Part shown: positions 24,650-35,651 of the stretch, piece after piece
Numbering within the stretch: the stretch's first letter is position 1
Layout of the letters: each line of letters begins with the position of its first letter
Source: Lepiota brunneoincarnata
Lineage: Eukaryota > Basidiomycota > Agaricomycetes > Agaricales > Agaricaceae
Direction of reading: 5' to 3'
Assembly: GCA_023014365.1 (NCBI GenBank)
Contig: JAEBUN010000005.1
Coordinates: forward strand, 310,001 to 374,000
Length of the DNA stretch: 64,000 nt
Made by a program: the position numbers and the translations under genes
Notes under the pieces: model-generated
Seen by the model: only the letters and a program-made list of their open reading frames with translations
Databases searched by the model: none
Told to the model about the DNA's origin: nothing

Positions 24650-26560
24650 TAGTCGTTTGCGGACCATTTCTGCATGCCCCTACCGTGGTATCGCGGCTGA
24701 ACTCATCAAAACACACGACTCAACGCCTCCGTCGCACTCAACGAAATCCATGCTTGCATCTCCAAAAATTACGCCTTTAGCGGTGTATCCCGTCTCATTG
24801 AGATCATCAGTGCTATATCGGATGAGTATAAGAAGGCGTTGTTACCCAAGTTGAGAGCGAGGCCGATTGGGACTCCTAGTGGTGTGAGTGCCCCCCCTTC
24901 TCCTTCTCTTTCTTCTTTTAGATGTTGATTGTGTGTAAGTTTGCAGTGGTGGCGGTAATGTGTAAACCTCATCGGTGTCCGCATATCGCTATGAGGGGGA
25001 ATATTTGCGTGTGGGTGCTTTTTTGAGCTTTCCACTCGCTTTGTTAGTGCTTGGTATTCGTGAGTAGTGGGGATGAGTAGACACTTGCCCTGGGGTGCCT
25101 GATTCGGATTTCGATTACAGCATGCAGAGTTATATAGGATACGAACCGACCAGTATGCGTGATATTCGTGCACAATATGATCCATATGAGCAGATGAGTG
25201 AGAGGGGAACAGTTGAAGAGCTTAGGGTATAATGTCGGACAAGGGTTTTGTTGTCGCTTTCCTCCTAGCAACGTGTATGCATGCTGATTGAGGGGTTTAG
25301 GTGGAGCTTATTATCATGGGTGGAACGTTTATTGGCATGGCAGAGGATTACCGGAACAAACTTATTGTACAGTTGCATAATGTATTGTCTGGGTATACGG
25401 GGTTGGTTGTTGACGATACTGTCAGGTTTGTTTTTTTATTCATACGCCAGCGGATTAGTGACACCTCCGCAGATTTTCAGAGCAGAGTAAGTCGAAAGTC
25501 ATCGGTATCACCATTGAGACAGGACTTAGACTGCCTACGACCTCACCTAAGGTGCCTTCCACGTCTTCTCATTTCCTCTCCCAACTTATCCCGCATCATC
25601 GGTCAAATGCTCCGATACGGCTGCACGCGCCTCGAAATCAGCGTCCAATCCTCATATGAAGAGGTTCTCGAGACACAAACAGAGGGCACACCGTCCGGGC
25701 CGTTTCAGAATCCTTCCACTACAAATGATGCCTGACCTGCCCAATGTCGGCGTCGAATGCGATTTGGAGCAGTTCAAGGAGTATTTTGAGATCCCCGCGT
25801 TTCGGATTATAGACTCAAGCTATATCCCATGCTTGTTATAAATGGTACGGGGACGAGGGCCAATCTGTGCAGGGGCGCGCGTTTGATCATTTTCGTGCGT
25901 GAAGATGGGCTGATGATGTTGTTAGAGACATACCTTCGCCGTTGGTAAGTGGTTGCGACAACTTGGGTAACCTACGAGAACCGGCGCTGAACAGGATGAA
26001 AGACCCGGGTGCCGTGTGTCGAGATGTCCGGTTCCTGCGAAGTCGGTGTGAGCAAACAATCCCTTTCCTCCCAATGCCCTCCCTTCCAACTCAAGCTTAC
26101 TTATAGACTCATGAAATACACCACAAAGTGCGCCCTGAATCCGTTGAAATCGCCTGGCGAGACTGCACCGCCAACGGTGGTTGGGAAATTTTACTTTCAT
26201 GCGAAGACCCAGAGAAGGATATCCTCATTTGATTATTACGATTGCGGAAAGGTTCTGAAGAGGGTACATTCCGACCTGAACCCGTAAAGGAGCGTAGTAG
26301 TATTGTGCGTGAGCTACATGCGTATGAGACGGCCGTGCCCGTGCATGGACGAGATCCGACAAAGTTCCAACATCAGGGGTCCGAAACGTTGTTGATGGAG
26401 GAGGCGGAGAGGATTGTGAGGGAGGAACATGGGGGTGGGAAGATTGCAGTTATTTCAGGGATGGGGACGAGAGATTATTGCAGGAGGTTGGGGTATGAGT
26501 TGGATGGACCGTGTATGAATAAGGATGTTGGCGTGATTATTGTTTTGTTACTAATTTACT
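24650..26560 (+). pseudogene. ELP3: ELP3 (Elongator catalytic subunit) pseudogene
   Basis: Colinear with nearly the whole of Elongator subunit 3, the radical-SAM/acetyltransferase that modifies wobble uridines in tRNA. Recognisable blocks in order: [114 protein letters not shown], then the GNAT part [28 protein letters not shown]. They fall in different frames. A nonsense TGA replaces GGA between DILI and LLRLRK near 26230, and frames shift around 24725, 25510 and 25670. An intron-like GTGAGT at about 24892 is retained, so this is a DNA duplicate rather than a retrocopy. A functional ELP3 should exist elsewhere. Confidence 0.85.
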
Positions 26561-27075
26561 GCTACATTCCCCAAAAGTTCGCGACTGGTACCCAATTATA
26601 ATCTGATACTGATTGTGATGATGAAAGTTTCCACCGGCTAGCCTACTTGAGCCATCTGCGGGCTCGGTAACTAGTACATTCGCTCTTATCAAGGTGCCAG
26701 GTGAGTAACGGTCCTTGGCAGTATCGACATACCTCCGTTGTGCTCACGGATTTTTCTACACGCTTGTAGTATGGGTAGTTTGGAATGATACCTAGCCGAG
26801 TGGCGACGATAGCAGAGGGAATTAGGAAGGATAACATTCAACTGGGATGAAACCCGCGAAGGCCGCTGCCGGCGGCCAGATCTCAGTTGAACATTGAAAC
26901 AGAGTCGAAAAATACTTTGGGCGCGCTGCCGCATGGGACACTGTAGCAAGACTATTCTACTAGCGGGTTGATTGGTGAGATCCGCGGCCGAGTAACTACG
27001 CCAACATACAATGTTGAAACACTTCAATCACATTGGCTTGATGCAACTCATACCGACCAAGAACGAGGAAAAGAA

Positions 27076-27081
27076 TATAAA
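27076..27081 (+). promoter_or_regulatory. TATA box of the small secreted peptide gene
   Basis: TATAAA lies 48 bp before the ATG at 27124, a plausible distance for a compact fungal promoter. Confidence 0.45.
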
Positions 27082-27123
27082 GGGTCAACCCCACTCGATT
27101 AGTGGTCAGAAAATCTCAACGAT

Positions 27124-27324
27124 ATGAACTTCACTCAAGTCCTTCTTGCCTCCCTCGCTCTCTTCTCCGCTTCTGGTGTCATTGCCGCTCCTAACCCGGA
27201 GCCTGCTGAGCTGGCTGCACGACAGTGTCCATCCGGTTGCGAGCCCGTTGGGAGTGAGTCTCCGTAATCTATTGAAAACTGTCGATTAACATTTTGGCAA
27301 ATAGCCGCATGCCTCTGCAGCTAG
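27124..27324 (+). CDS. Tiny secreted four-cysteine peptide
   Basis: Two exons (27124-27253 and 27305-27324, intron GTGAGT to AAATAG) encode 49 residues. A clear signal peptide (MNFTQVLLASLALFSASG) is followed by a short Pro/Glu pro-segment (NPEPAELAAR). The last 16 residues then begin with glutamine and contain four cysteines spaced C-x3-C-x6-C-x-C. The arginine just before QC looks like a processing site. The final exon contributes only six codons, so the gene is easily missed. Function unknown; the architecture is that of a secreted, disulfide-stapled peptide precursor. A TATA box sits 48 bp upstream. Confidence 0.6.
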
Positions 27325-27883
27325 GCGCCATCTTTCAACCACCAGGGTAGAACGTTGCCCTTGTTAGTGGCCCGATTTCTCTCTTGTGGCCATAGGACTT
27401 ACGCGGATCTGATACAGGAATCGCTTTGATGTTTGTAGTACGAATAGCTCACAGAAAATCCTACATTTGTCCCCGGCCACGATTAATGACATGTTGATGA
27501 TATTTGATTAAGGCTCATAAGCCAAGGCCACCATTAGACCCTATCATTCCTCGAGTAGTTGCGGTTCGGACAGCGCAATCCCCAGGCGCTAAGACGATGG
27601 CAATGCTAGCTAACCCTCCGCGGCATGTATTTAAAGTCCCTACGAATCCGAATTTCTACGAGTGTCGGAACTAAACCGGGAGGGCATCCCTGCACTCCTG
27701 TAAGCCCGGGGTTACTACAGTCCCTCTACTGTGCATATATACAGTCCGGTAGCAGAACACCTGATGTATTCTGTTATGTCCCTTTTGGCGAAACGGTTGC
27801 TGCGGCTGTGCGACCGTGTGTCCATCTTTACAACTCCTGCTGCACTATCAGCTCCCTCTAGCCACATCTGCCACACTTTGCAG

Positions 27884-28173
27884 GATCCATGTGAAAACCT
27901 AGCCTATACTTTGGGCCAATGCTCAAACCTCCTGGGGACACTCTCGAACGACCAAGTTCGGAGTATCACACCTACTTTGCTACTTCTTCACTTGCACTGT
28001 ATTCAAGTAAGCTCTTTTTATACAGTAAAAACTGGGGATTCACCATTCACCCTTCTCAGGGACGATCCATGCACCGGGACCTTGGTGAGCTCAGGCTCGG
28101 GACCGACGATGATATCTATTTCAAAGTGCCTGCCGAGCTGGAGAACGATGGCTCAGGCCTTAGACGTGTTCAA
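27884..28173 (+). pseudogene. Small secreted six-cysteine protein, copy 2 (broken)
   Basis: Matches exons 2 and 3 of the intact gene at 34517 (DPCENLAYTLGQC, SNDQVRSI, then DDPCTGT) but the signal-peptide exon is absent: homology starts exactly at the duplication edge. Exon 3 has lost one base near 28090, shifting the frame, the last cysteine codon is CGT, and the stop position reads TGG. The gene is therefore dead. Confidence 0.8.
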
Positions 28174-28863
28174 TCAACTTGGGAGGCTGGTAGGGGACAG
28201 GCAAATGGGGAAGGAAACGATTGGCTTTTGCCACTCCGGGCATGGCTTGCTGCACCATCTCAACAGTACATCTTTTGCCTTCCTTTGGTCCACTGATCCT
28301 TCGAGTACAGACCTTTTTGGATAGGCAATTTGGGCGAGTTTACCACTGCTCTTGGGTACATCATTTCTTTGGCGCACCTACAGTCTATATACATGATATT
28401 ATGGTACGTTCAAGAAATATGGTGATTTGATGGAAGGCTGAAAAAGAGAGAGATTGGTAGAAAACGAAGCAGGAGGGGAGGTATATGTGGGGACTTGAAA
28501 TCCTACATCCTAAAGGTGAGGTCGGGGGTGATAATCATATTAAAAGGAATAAGAGAAGGACTGTGTCTGGTGAGAAAGGCGAAACTGAGTCTGTTTATAG
28601 ATTCGAGACGAAGGGAGTGGGGCAACTATCAACGGTCAGCTAAATGGGTATGATGTGGTGGGTCAGGGACTGCCAGGGTAAAAGAATGGCGCCAATTTGG
28701 ATAATGGTTGATGCAACATCGTCAAAATGTCGAAGAGTCGTGCAGGGGAAATACAGGGGAGTAGTAGCGACGGAGATGAGGTATTGGAAGTCGAAAAAAG
28801 TGGAAGAGAGGGTTCAAGGTCGTCGAGTGGCGCTGAGGGAGTATCCTGGTCGCACACTTCTCT

Positions 28864-31074
28864 TCAGAATCCTGACAAGAAGGCGCGATTGAAAGGCTTC
28901 CAAGCCGTACTGAGTTTATACACAGTATCTTTGACCCCAGCGTCAGCGTTGGTGTCATCCCGAATGTGAACGCTGGTCGGGCTGTCATCGTTGGGGGATG
29001 TTGCTGTTAGGATCTCCGAGATCGGGACTCGTCACGTTATTGAAAGGCGGGATATCGACCGGACATACAGTGCCCTCGGCAGGAAGCTTTCCGGATAGGA
29101 AGTACTCCCTTACATGCGACATAGTGCAACTTGAAGGCGCATTAAGGGAGCTGTGCTAATGGTGTGAAGCGTATTTCAGGATACAGTCATGGTCAAGATT
29201 GAAGACCACTCACGCCGGGGGAGTCTTGTGTGAGAACGCGCGAACCGGGGAACCTTGCTGACATCGTTTTCGCACTGCACATATACATTTGAGAATTGGA
29301 TCTACCCTTGGCAGCAACAGTAGTACTCACTGGACAAGTGGTGTTACTGGGTCTAGATCATCATTTTGGCAAGCATCAGGTATCGGGTTGAATAGTCATA
29401 ACTACCCACATACCTGCGGTGTTTCCAATGAAGAGTAAGGGAAAACTCGTGTTGCCTCCCACAGGTCCTTGGTAACCCTTCTTCACCTTTGGCCACCCGG
29501 TACAAGACAAATGGATAATCGCCCAAACGCTTGCCCATTCGCTGGCCTTGCTTAGATCATTGAAGAAGCTCTTAGCAGAAGCAACGTCTGATGGGATATC
29601 CACTCCGTCGGAGCACGCAATGCCCGCCAGCGCTTCTCGCACGACAGCGCCCAATTCCTTTTCACGCGTATCTTTATCATCGCAAGAGCCAGAACAACCG
29701 CATTTGAAGGTTGGTGTTTCAGCCAATCCCCACATCAGCTCCGGGTCTCTTTTAGGACCTCCCAAGTCAGCGAGGGCCTGAGCGAGGACTGGCCAGGAGG
29801 CCCAAGGACTATAGTTCACAAGAAAAATTGTCCCTCGTACTCTGGAAAAATCCAGGAAACCATAAGAGGTGTTAGTATGGACAGGAATAGGATTTTTTAT
29901 GAGGTCTTCATAGATCCTGGTGAGGTTGGCGGCGATGAGATCTGGAGAAGGTGCCCAGAATGCACATGAGGATTGGCCGGCAGCATGACAGGTCTCGAAA
30001 AAGAGGTTCATGGTTTTAGAAGTGTCGAGAAGATTGTTGGACCATCGCGCTGAGCACAAAAACTGTCAGCGAGCGCATAATCGAGTGATGGCCATGTCAA
30101 CTTACTCGCGTAGTAGTCATCAACATCGACTACACCATCCAATACAATTTTCTCGACCTTGTCCTGTTTTATCGCTCTTATCGTGCCTCATCGAAGAAAG
30201 GGGCTATAGTACTCACTGGAAACAATGAAGCGAAGGTAGAGCCAAGTACCGTTCCATAAGAAAATCCCCAGTACATCAATTTCTCTCTCCCATATGCATT
30301 GGCGATGCTCAACATGTCATATGCTGTCTGTTCCGTGTTCACATTGCCCAGCCACTCGCCACCTCGCTCTTCGGCTCGCTCGTTGCTTGCGCGATAATAT
30401 GCCCATCTCCGTTCCAGACTATCGCCGCTTTCCCCAGAAACATTGCGGAATGGGTCGCCGGCTCCGCCTCGAATCACACTTACGTTCGTCCTGTTGCCAC
30501 ACTTCCCTTTCTCCCACGGCCCGGTGGATCATAGAACAAGATCTTGGGTGTTGAACGTGCCACTCCGCGGGGGTCAAAGCTCACAAGATCAAATTCGTTC
30601 CCGAGAACCTCAGCCAGCATGTCTCCTGTTGAGTTGAGGAAGTCAACACCGCTAGCACCTGGACCACCTGGATTGAACAAAATTGGTCCACGGTACTGCG
30701 GGTGTGGCTCAGAGGTCGAGGAGGAGAGATTGGAAGGAATACGAATGACCGCTATGGCTTGCATGTCCTGAAGCGTCGTCTGATTTGTTGAGATGATTCA
30801 AGGGAACAAGGAGTCGAGCACATTCGCGACGGAAAGGCTGATAGCAAGGGTGCCAGACGAGATCTTGAGTAGGTTGGATCTGCAATATCATTGGCTCAGT
30901 CGATAAGGTTAAGCTGATTAGAACCTAGAGCAAACTGACATCGACCCAGTAAAAGTCCCCGGATGTATTCTGAGCCCGAGTCGGTTCTGCGAGGAGTAGA
31001 AGCGACAGAGCGAAAAGAACGATGGCAAACGTCGGGGTTGCCCGCAAACGAAACATTGAGCATCGGTCGGGCAT
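28864..31074 (-). pseudogene. TAP-like secreted alpha/beta hydrolase, copy A (frameshifted)
   Basis: Family of fungal secreted peptidases resembling Streptomyces tripeptidyl aminopeptidase. A signal peptide (MFRLRATPTFAIVLFALS, start 31056 or 31074), oxyanion motif FNPGGPGASG, nucleophile elbow GFSYG, catalytic-acid region NTADPVTPL (GATCTAG acceptor at about 29350) and a C-terminal region up to TGA at 28864 are all present. Compared with copy B it has an extra base near 30757 (in GHATIAV) and another near 30515 (after PPGRG), plus local indels, and a short stretch (about 40 bp) found in copy B is missing just after the signal peptide. Copy A cannot give a full protein unless these are assembly errors. 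Confidence 0.8.
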
Positions 31075-31249
31075 TGTGGAGAAAGGTTGTTTATGCTGCC
31101 TCCTATGAGGCACTTCAAATGGTGCCTTTGTATCGATGATCTGCTGCGACATGAAAATTTTGCGTTTTCTATCGCAGGAACATGCAAGCGCACCTTCTGG
31201 GTTCCCCGTTGAACTTTATGAATTTTGTGTGTCAAGTTCATTGGGTTAA

Positions 31250-31670
31250 ATACCTGGCCGTATCCCCTCAACTTCCTAACTAGGGTAGCGGCGACATAGG
31301 TTGCGTCGGGTATAATTCTAAGGCGCGGCTCCACTCCAACATCGGGGGGCAGTGACTCCATATGCGGGAAGGGTTCTAGTAGTCTCGGAACAAGACGTTC
31401 ACTCTCGCATTGGGCGGTCACCTCCATCTCTCTCGGCTCCATGGTATTCGCCATGATTTGATTCAAGTAGGGCTCTCGGCTCGACGAATTCGGTGATGAT
31501 GAAGAAACTGCGTGGAAACAAGGTGGGACAGAAAACGTGTCGAAATGTGAATCTCGGCTCGCCATCTTTTGTTTTACTTATTTCATATTCTACAGGGACA
31601 TTGTGGGGTACTCGAGAAACGAGCCCTATTATCTTCCAGGTAGCAACGAGATTGCGTTCCATTCCTACGT
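31250..31670 (-). pseudogene. Degraded coding remnant, possibly acyl-CoA thioesterase
   Basis: Minus-strand open pieces contain VPVEYEISKTKDGEP, which resembles the VxVxYxVxxxRDG signature of TesB-type acyl-CoA thioesterases, followed by unmatched sequence. The same block recurs, further degraded, at about 38030-38340 in copy B. The identification rests on one short motif. Confidence 0.25.
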
Positions 31671-32129
31671 AAATAGTGGTACATAGTCCTCGTCATACTT
31701 AGGTAGAGAGGTAGCTTGACTAGGATGATCCTATATACATTCTAGTCCCGACGTGTGACTCTGCGGAAATATTCTCGTTAAAACGTCTGATGGTCTACGC
31801 CGCATTCTTTCGACAGCACCAAATGGAAGGCCGGTTTGAGACCATGTGTCGTCGAAATCGCAGCGTCCAAGATTAAAACTCGGGTCTGATTAAAATGCGC
31901 CCAGTCGATTCGATCAGCCCATCGTGCTGACTACGAACAACACTGTAACAACCATCCAAGCTCTTGCCTGCGTCATCAGAAATCGAGTATGAGTGATATC
32001 GACTTTCCAATTTCATGGATCAATCGGATCGTTTAGTTCAGGGACGTTATGTCTTCTGCGATGCCTTCGGTATCACGGTCGCAACGAACCGTACTCTGAA
32101 AGGTGGTGCAAAGCGTCATAAATAGGCTG

Positions 32130-32640
32130 TGCTATGACTTTTTACGCCACACAGTCGCTTGCAGTGAAACTGATGATAGTCGAAGCGTAGGACCAAAATA
32201 ACGCATAGAGCGTGTGAAAAGCTTTCGCAAGCCGTGGTTCCAAATGAATAGGTAAGTTGAATTCGAGACGAAGATAAACTGACCAAAAGCCATCGATTTG
32301 AAACGCGAGGGACACGAGGTCATCGATGTCCATCTTACGGCAGACAGGGCTTGTAAGGCTTGACCTAGGGTCTCAACATTTGTCCGGAGATAGGTTTGGA
32401 GTCAGGTGGAATCAAAAATTGCAGTCTCCGGTGCTGCCGGCACAGCATAACGACTGGGATGGGCTCCCACAGAGCGAAGGCGTTGTTGTAGTTGGATTAT
32501 GGGCGCGCTATCCATGGCAGTACATCCCACGCGAACCCTAATTTCGGCGTTCTGCACGCCCCAAGCAGGCACCGGACTATGCTCTTGCTCCAAAGCCACA
32601 AGCATGCTCACGTCCGCGGCCGTAAATCTCAGCCTGAGCG
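32130..32640 (-). pseudogene. Unidentified protein remnant, copy A
   Basis: Two minus-strand blocks are conserved between the duplicates: SPVPAWGVQNAEI with PIIQLQQRLRSVG (about 32600-32450) and MDIDDLVSLAFQ with FHTLYALFWSYAST (32333-32150). Retention of amino-acid similarity suggests a former gene, probably with an intron between. I recognise no family. Copy A carries an extra insertion near 32520. Confidence 0.4.
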
Positions 32641-32984
32641 GGAAAGAGTAGGTTGTCCGGATATAGGGGAGCACGGATGATAAAATGGGACTGACAGGCA
32701 ATCCTCTCTGGAAAAAAAGCTGGAGGCGACTGGACAGATCTTTCAAGCCCGTGGCATTCCTCTTCCAAAGGTGAATGTAACAGCATTCTATGCGACCATG
32801 TGCCAGTTGTGAGGTGATGCCCAGGGGCTGACAGAATTTCACGTCCAGAATTTCCTGAAAGGATGTGAGCCTTTGCCCAGTGGATGCCAGTGGTCAACAT
32901 CCGAGGGAATGATAGTGACATCGGCTTGAGCTCTCAAGGTGGCAACTATGGGTGTAGATGCGACGGAATGTTGTATATTTACTG

Positions 32985-33565
32985 TGTGTTGAGGGGAAGG
33001 ATGGAGGGAAGGGAGCGGGATCCTCCCCAACCGGAATCACTAATTCCAACAATAACTGCAATCTTCAGACTCTCATGTTCCTCCCCCTGCAATCCTCTCT
33101 GCCTCCTCAACAAGGTCCCAAAGCCCTGGTGTTGCAACTTGGCCAGATCCCGCCCACACGCAGGTACATACAGCCGTCCCATACAGGTGTAGCTCACGCA
33201 CAATACTATTAAGCTTTTTACGAGTTCAGGCCGGAATGTGCCCTCTTCTGAACATTACGCAATCATAGTAGTCCGATGAGGATGTCCTTTTCATGAGAGA
33301 GAAAGGCTTCCCAACCACCATTGGCGGTGTAGTCTCGCCGGACAAGTTGAATATATTCAGGGCGCACTTTATGGTGTATTTCATAAATCGACGAGTAAGC
33401 TCCGAGTTTGAAAAGGAGGATATTGGGAGGAAAGGAACCGACTTCGCGGAACCGGACTATCGTGGTGCACAACACCAAATTATTTCATCCTATTCAACAC
33501 TGGTTCTCGTGAGTTACCCGAGTTGTCCACATCCACTCGTTACCAGCGGCAAAGGTATGTTGAAT
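32985..33565 (-). pseudogene. ELP3: ELP3 C-terminal fragment, inverted
   Basis: Minus-strand pieces match the end of ELP3: IPLPLVTSG near 33550, [18 protein letters not shown] and [20 protein letters not shown] (33400-33263), then LQHQGFGTLL and EEHESLKIAVIVG (33130-33040). The frame changes several times. It is in opposite orientation to the larger ELP3 pseudogene at 24.6-26.6 kb and lies between the two segmental duplicates. Confidence 0.75.
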
Positions 33566-34054
33566 TTCGACATTGGTACGTTGTGAGAGTAACACTTGTG
33601 GGGTGCTCCACCTTGATTGATATTTTGGATGGAATTAAATGTGGCATTCTTTTGGTGGAGGATAAAGGTGAGAGGCCAACGTGCCAGAGGGAGTCTGTTT
33701 GCACTTCGATATAGCAACTGGTGTGTCCCGTGCTTCCCGGCACTGAAAATCGGTTGAGTAGCAAAGCAGCCTATACCAACCGCTTTTTGTCAAGATGCTG
33801 CAATTGGGTTGGTCTTGGTTCAATGCCAAAACCTCGCACTTTCACAGCTTACTGCCCTATCTTCGGAGACGGCCGGCCTGATGCGTAGGCAAGAGGTCTG
33901 GCTAGGCGATCCATACACGGATGGGCAGACAAAAAGCCGTGGTATAAAAGGCCACGCATCAGCCGCCGCACTGTGAGGGGTCCGAGTTGCCCCCCCGGCA
34001 CCGTTAGCCGGTCCGGCAGACCAATTACTATATTTGGTCCATACTCCTCCACAG

Positions 34055-34114
34055 TCACCGGTTAGGGCGGCGATTAAGCCCTCTGATGAGCCCCTTCACA
34101 AGGGCGAAACCCGC
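34055..34114 (+). ncRNA. Candidate hammerhead ribozyme (type III-like)
   Basis: Catalytic core and helices are present in the right order. Candidate cleavage triplet GUU (34061-34063); helix I AGGGC (34064-34068) pairs perfectly with GCCCU (34078-34082) across a 9-nt loop; core CUGAUGA (34083-34089); helix II GCCC (34090-34093) pairs with GGGC (34102-34105) across an 8-nt loop; core GAAA (34106-34109). Position 15.2 is C, opposite G of the GUU. Helix III (CACCGG before the site, CCCGC after GAAA) has only about two contiguous pairs plus one beyond a mismatch, which is the weak point. The probability of this combination by chance in 64 kb is low. No protein frame covers it. A TATAAAA 160 bp upstream (33946) could drive transcription. 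Activity is not shown. Confidence 0.55.
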
Positions 34115-34516
34115 AAAGTCCCCCACACTGCTAGTACCGCGAGGCGTGATGGAACGTGGCTCGAAGGATGTGGGATAGCTCACCAATGAACATTCCGAGT
34201 CATGTAGGAAATGCTGTGTCGCCTACGGCCATGGTCAACGAGCTGCGACCCCGATGATGGAACTATAGGAGGCCTTCTAGACTGTATTAATATTTGAGAC
34301 CCAATGTCAGACGTGACCAATTTATCCAATAGGCTTGTTCGGCTGAGAGTTGTTTAGTCCATTTTGGGCGGTCCTAGGCCATACGGCCATTAGCTCGTTA
34401 GCCACCATCACATCCGTTGGCCTACCATTTCTTAGCACGTTCCGGATGTGACATTTAACATATATAAAGATCCACCATCCAGACTTCGCAATGCCAATGC
34501 CTTGACATTTCCCATC

Positions 34517-34988
34517 ATGAAATTCACTGCGCATGTCACTGCTATCATTGCATACGCATCTCTGTTGACAAGTACGAACGCGCAGGTAGGGGTGGCTTCC
34601 CACATAATTCGACCCAGCACATCCACGTTTACACCATTTGTGTTCAAAGGACGGCCGGTTGTTGTTGTGCCGAGGACACAACTTGGAAGATCCATGTGAA
34701 AACATAAACTACACTTTGGGCCAGTGTATAAATCTCCTGGGGACACTCTCGAACGATCGTGTTCGGAGTATCGTACCTACTCTGGCACTTTCTCACCCTC
34801 TCGCTTGTACCTTATTCAGGTGAGCCCTTTTATACAGTAGAAATTAGGGATTCACCCCTTTCAGGGACGACCCATGCACCGGTACCTCGGTGAACTTTAG
34901 GCTCGGGACCGACGATGATATCTTTTTCGAAGTGCCTCCTGAGCTTGAGAATGCTGTCTCAAGTCTCAGATGTGCTCAATCAACTTAG
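34517..34988 (+). CDS. Small secreted six-cysteine protein, copy 3 (intact)
   Basis: Three exons: 34517-34585, 34650-34819, 34865-34988. About 120 residues with signal peptide (MKFTAHVTAIIAYASLLTS then TNA) and six cysteines in contexts LLC, DPC, GQC, LAC, DPC, LRC. Motifs YTLGQC, GTLSNDRVRSI and a C-terminal FEVPPELEN block are shared with copy 1, which is an inverted and more diverged relative. Splice sites are GT-AG and phases match copy 1 exactly. Its 3' two-thirds lie inside segmental duplicate B, so this is the intact version of the broken copy at 27884. Function unknown. Confidence 0.75.
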
Positions 34989-35651
34989 GGGGGTAGTAAG
35001 GGACAGACACATGGGAGAAGGAAACCATTATATTTTGTCACTTGCTTCATCATCTCAGTGGTACATCTTCTGCCTTCCTTTGTTCCATCAACCCGCCGAG
35101 CACGGACCTTTTGGACAAGCGATGTTGGGCGAATGTATCACTGCTCTTGAATACATCATTTCTTGGGTGTACCTACAGTCCATATGCATAAGGTTATGGT
35201 ACGTTCAAGAAATATGATAATTCGATGGAAGGGTGAAAAAGAGAAAGATTGGTGGAGAACTAAGCAGGGGAGGAGGTATATGTGGGGACTTGAAATCCTA
35301 CACTATTAAGGGTGGGTTCAGGAACAATAAGGAATAAGAGAGGGATTATGTCTGATGAGAAAGGAGAGACTGGGTCTATTTTTGAAATTCGAGACGAAGG
35401 GAGCAGGGCAACCATAGATGGTCGGCTAAATGGATATGATGTGGAGGGTCAGGGGCTACCAGGGGGAAAGAATGGCACCAATTGGGGTAGCGGTTGATAT
35501 AATATCGTCAAAATATCGAAGAGTCGTGAAGGGGAAAGACAGGGGAGTAGTAGCGACGAAGATGAGGTATCGGAAGTCGGAACTAGTGGAAGAGAGAGGG
35601 TTCAAGGTCGTCGAGTAGCGCTGAGCGAGTACCCGACCTCCGCACTTCTCT

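Larger units (their letters stand above)
27884..32690. repeat. Segmental duplication, left copy (A)
   Basis: Direct repeat of 34689-39230. Matching landmarks lie 6805 bp apart at the left end, about 6777 bp in the hydrolase gene and about 6540 bp at the right end, so copy B is shorter at its right end. The TAP hydrolase exons are nearly identical. The left boundary falls in the secreted-protein gene just before DPCEN. Contains secreted-protein pseudogene, TAP hydrolase A and two remnants. Confidence 0.85.

Noticed and set aside
34083..34125. Type I hammerhead using GUC at 34118-34120
   Set aside because: GAAAC and GUC would enclose only a two-pair helix III, and sequence after GUC does not pair with that before CUGAUGA; the type III arrangement fits better.
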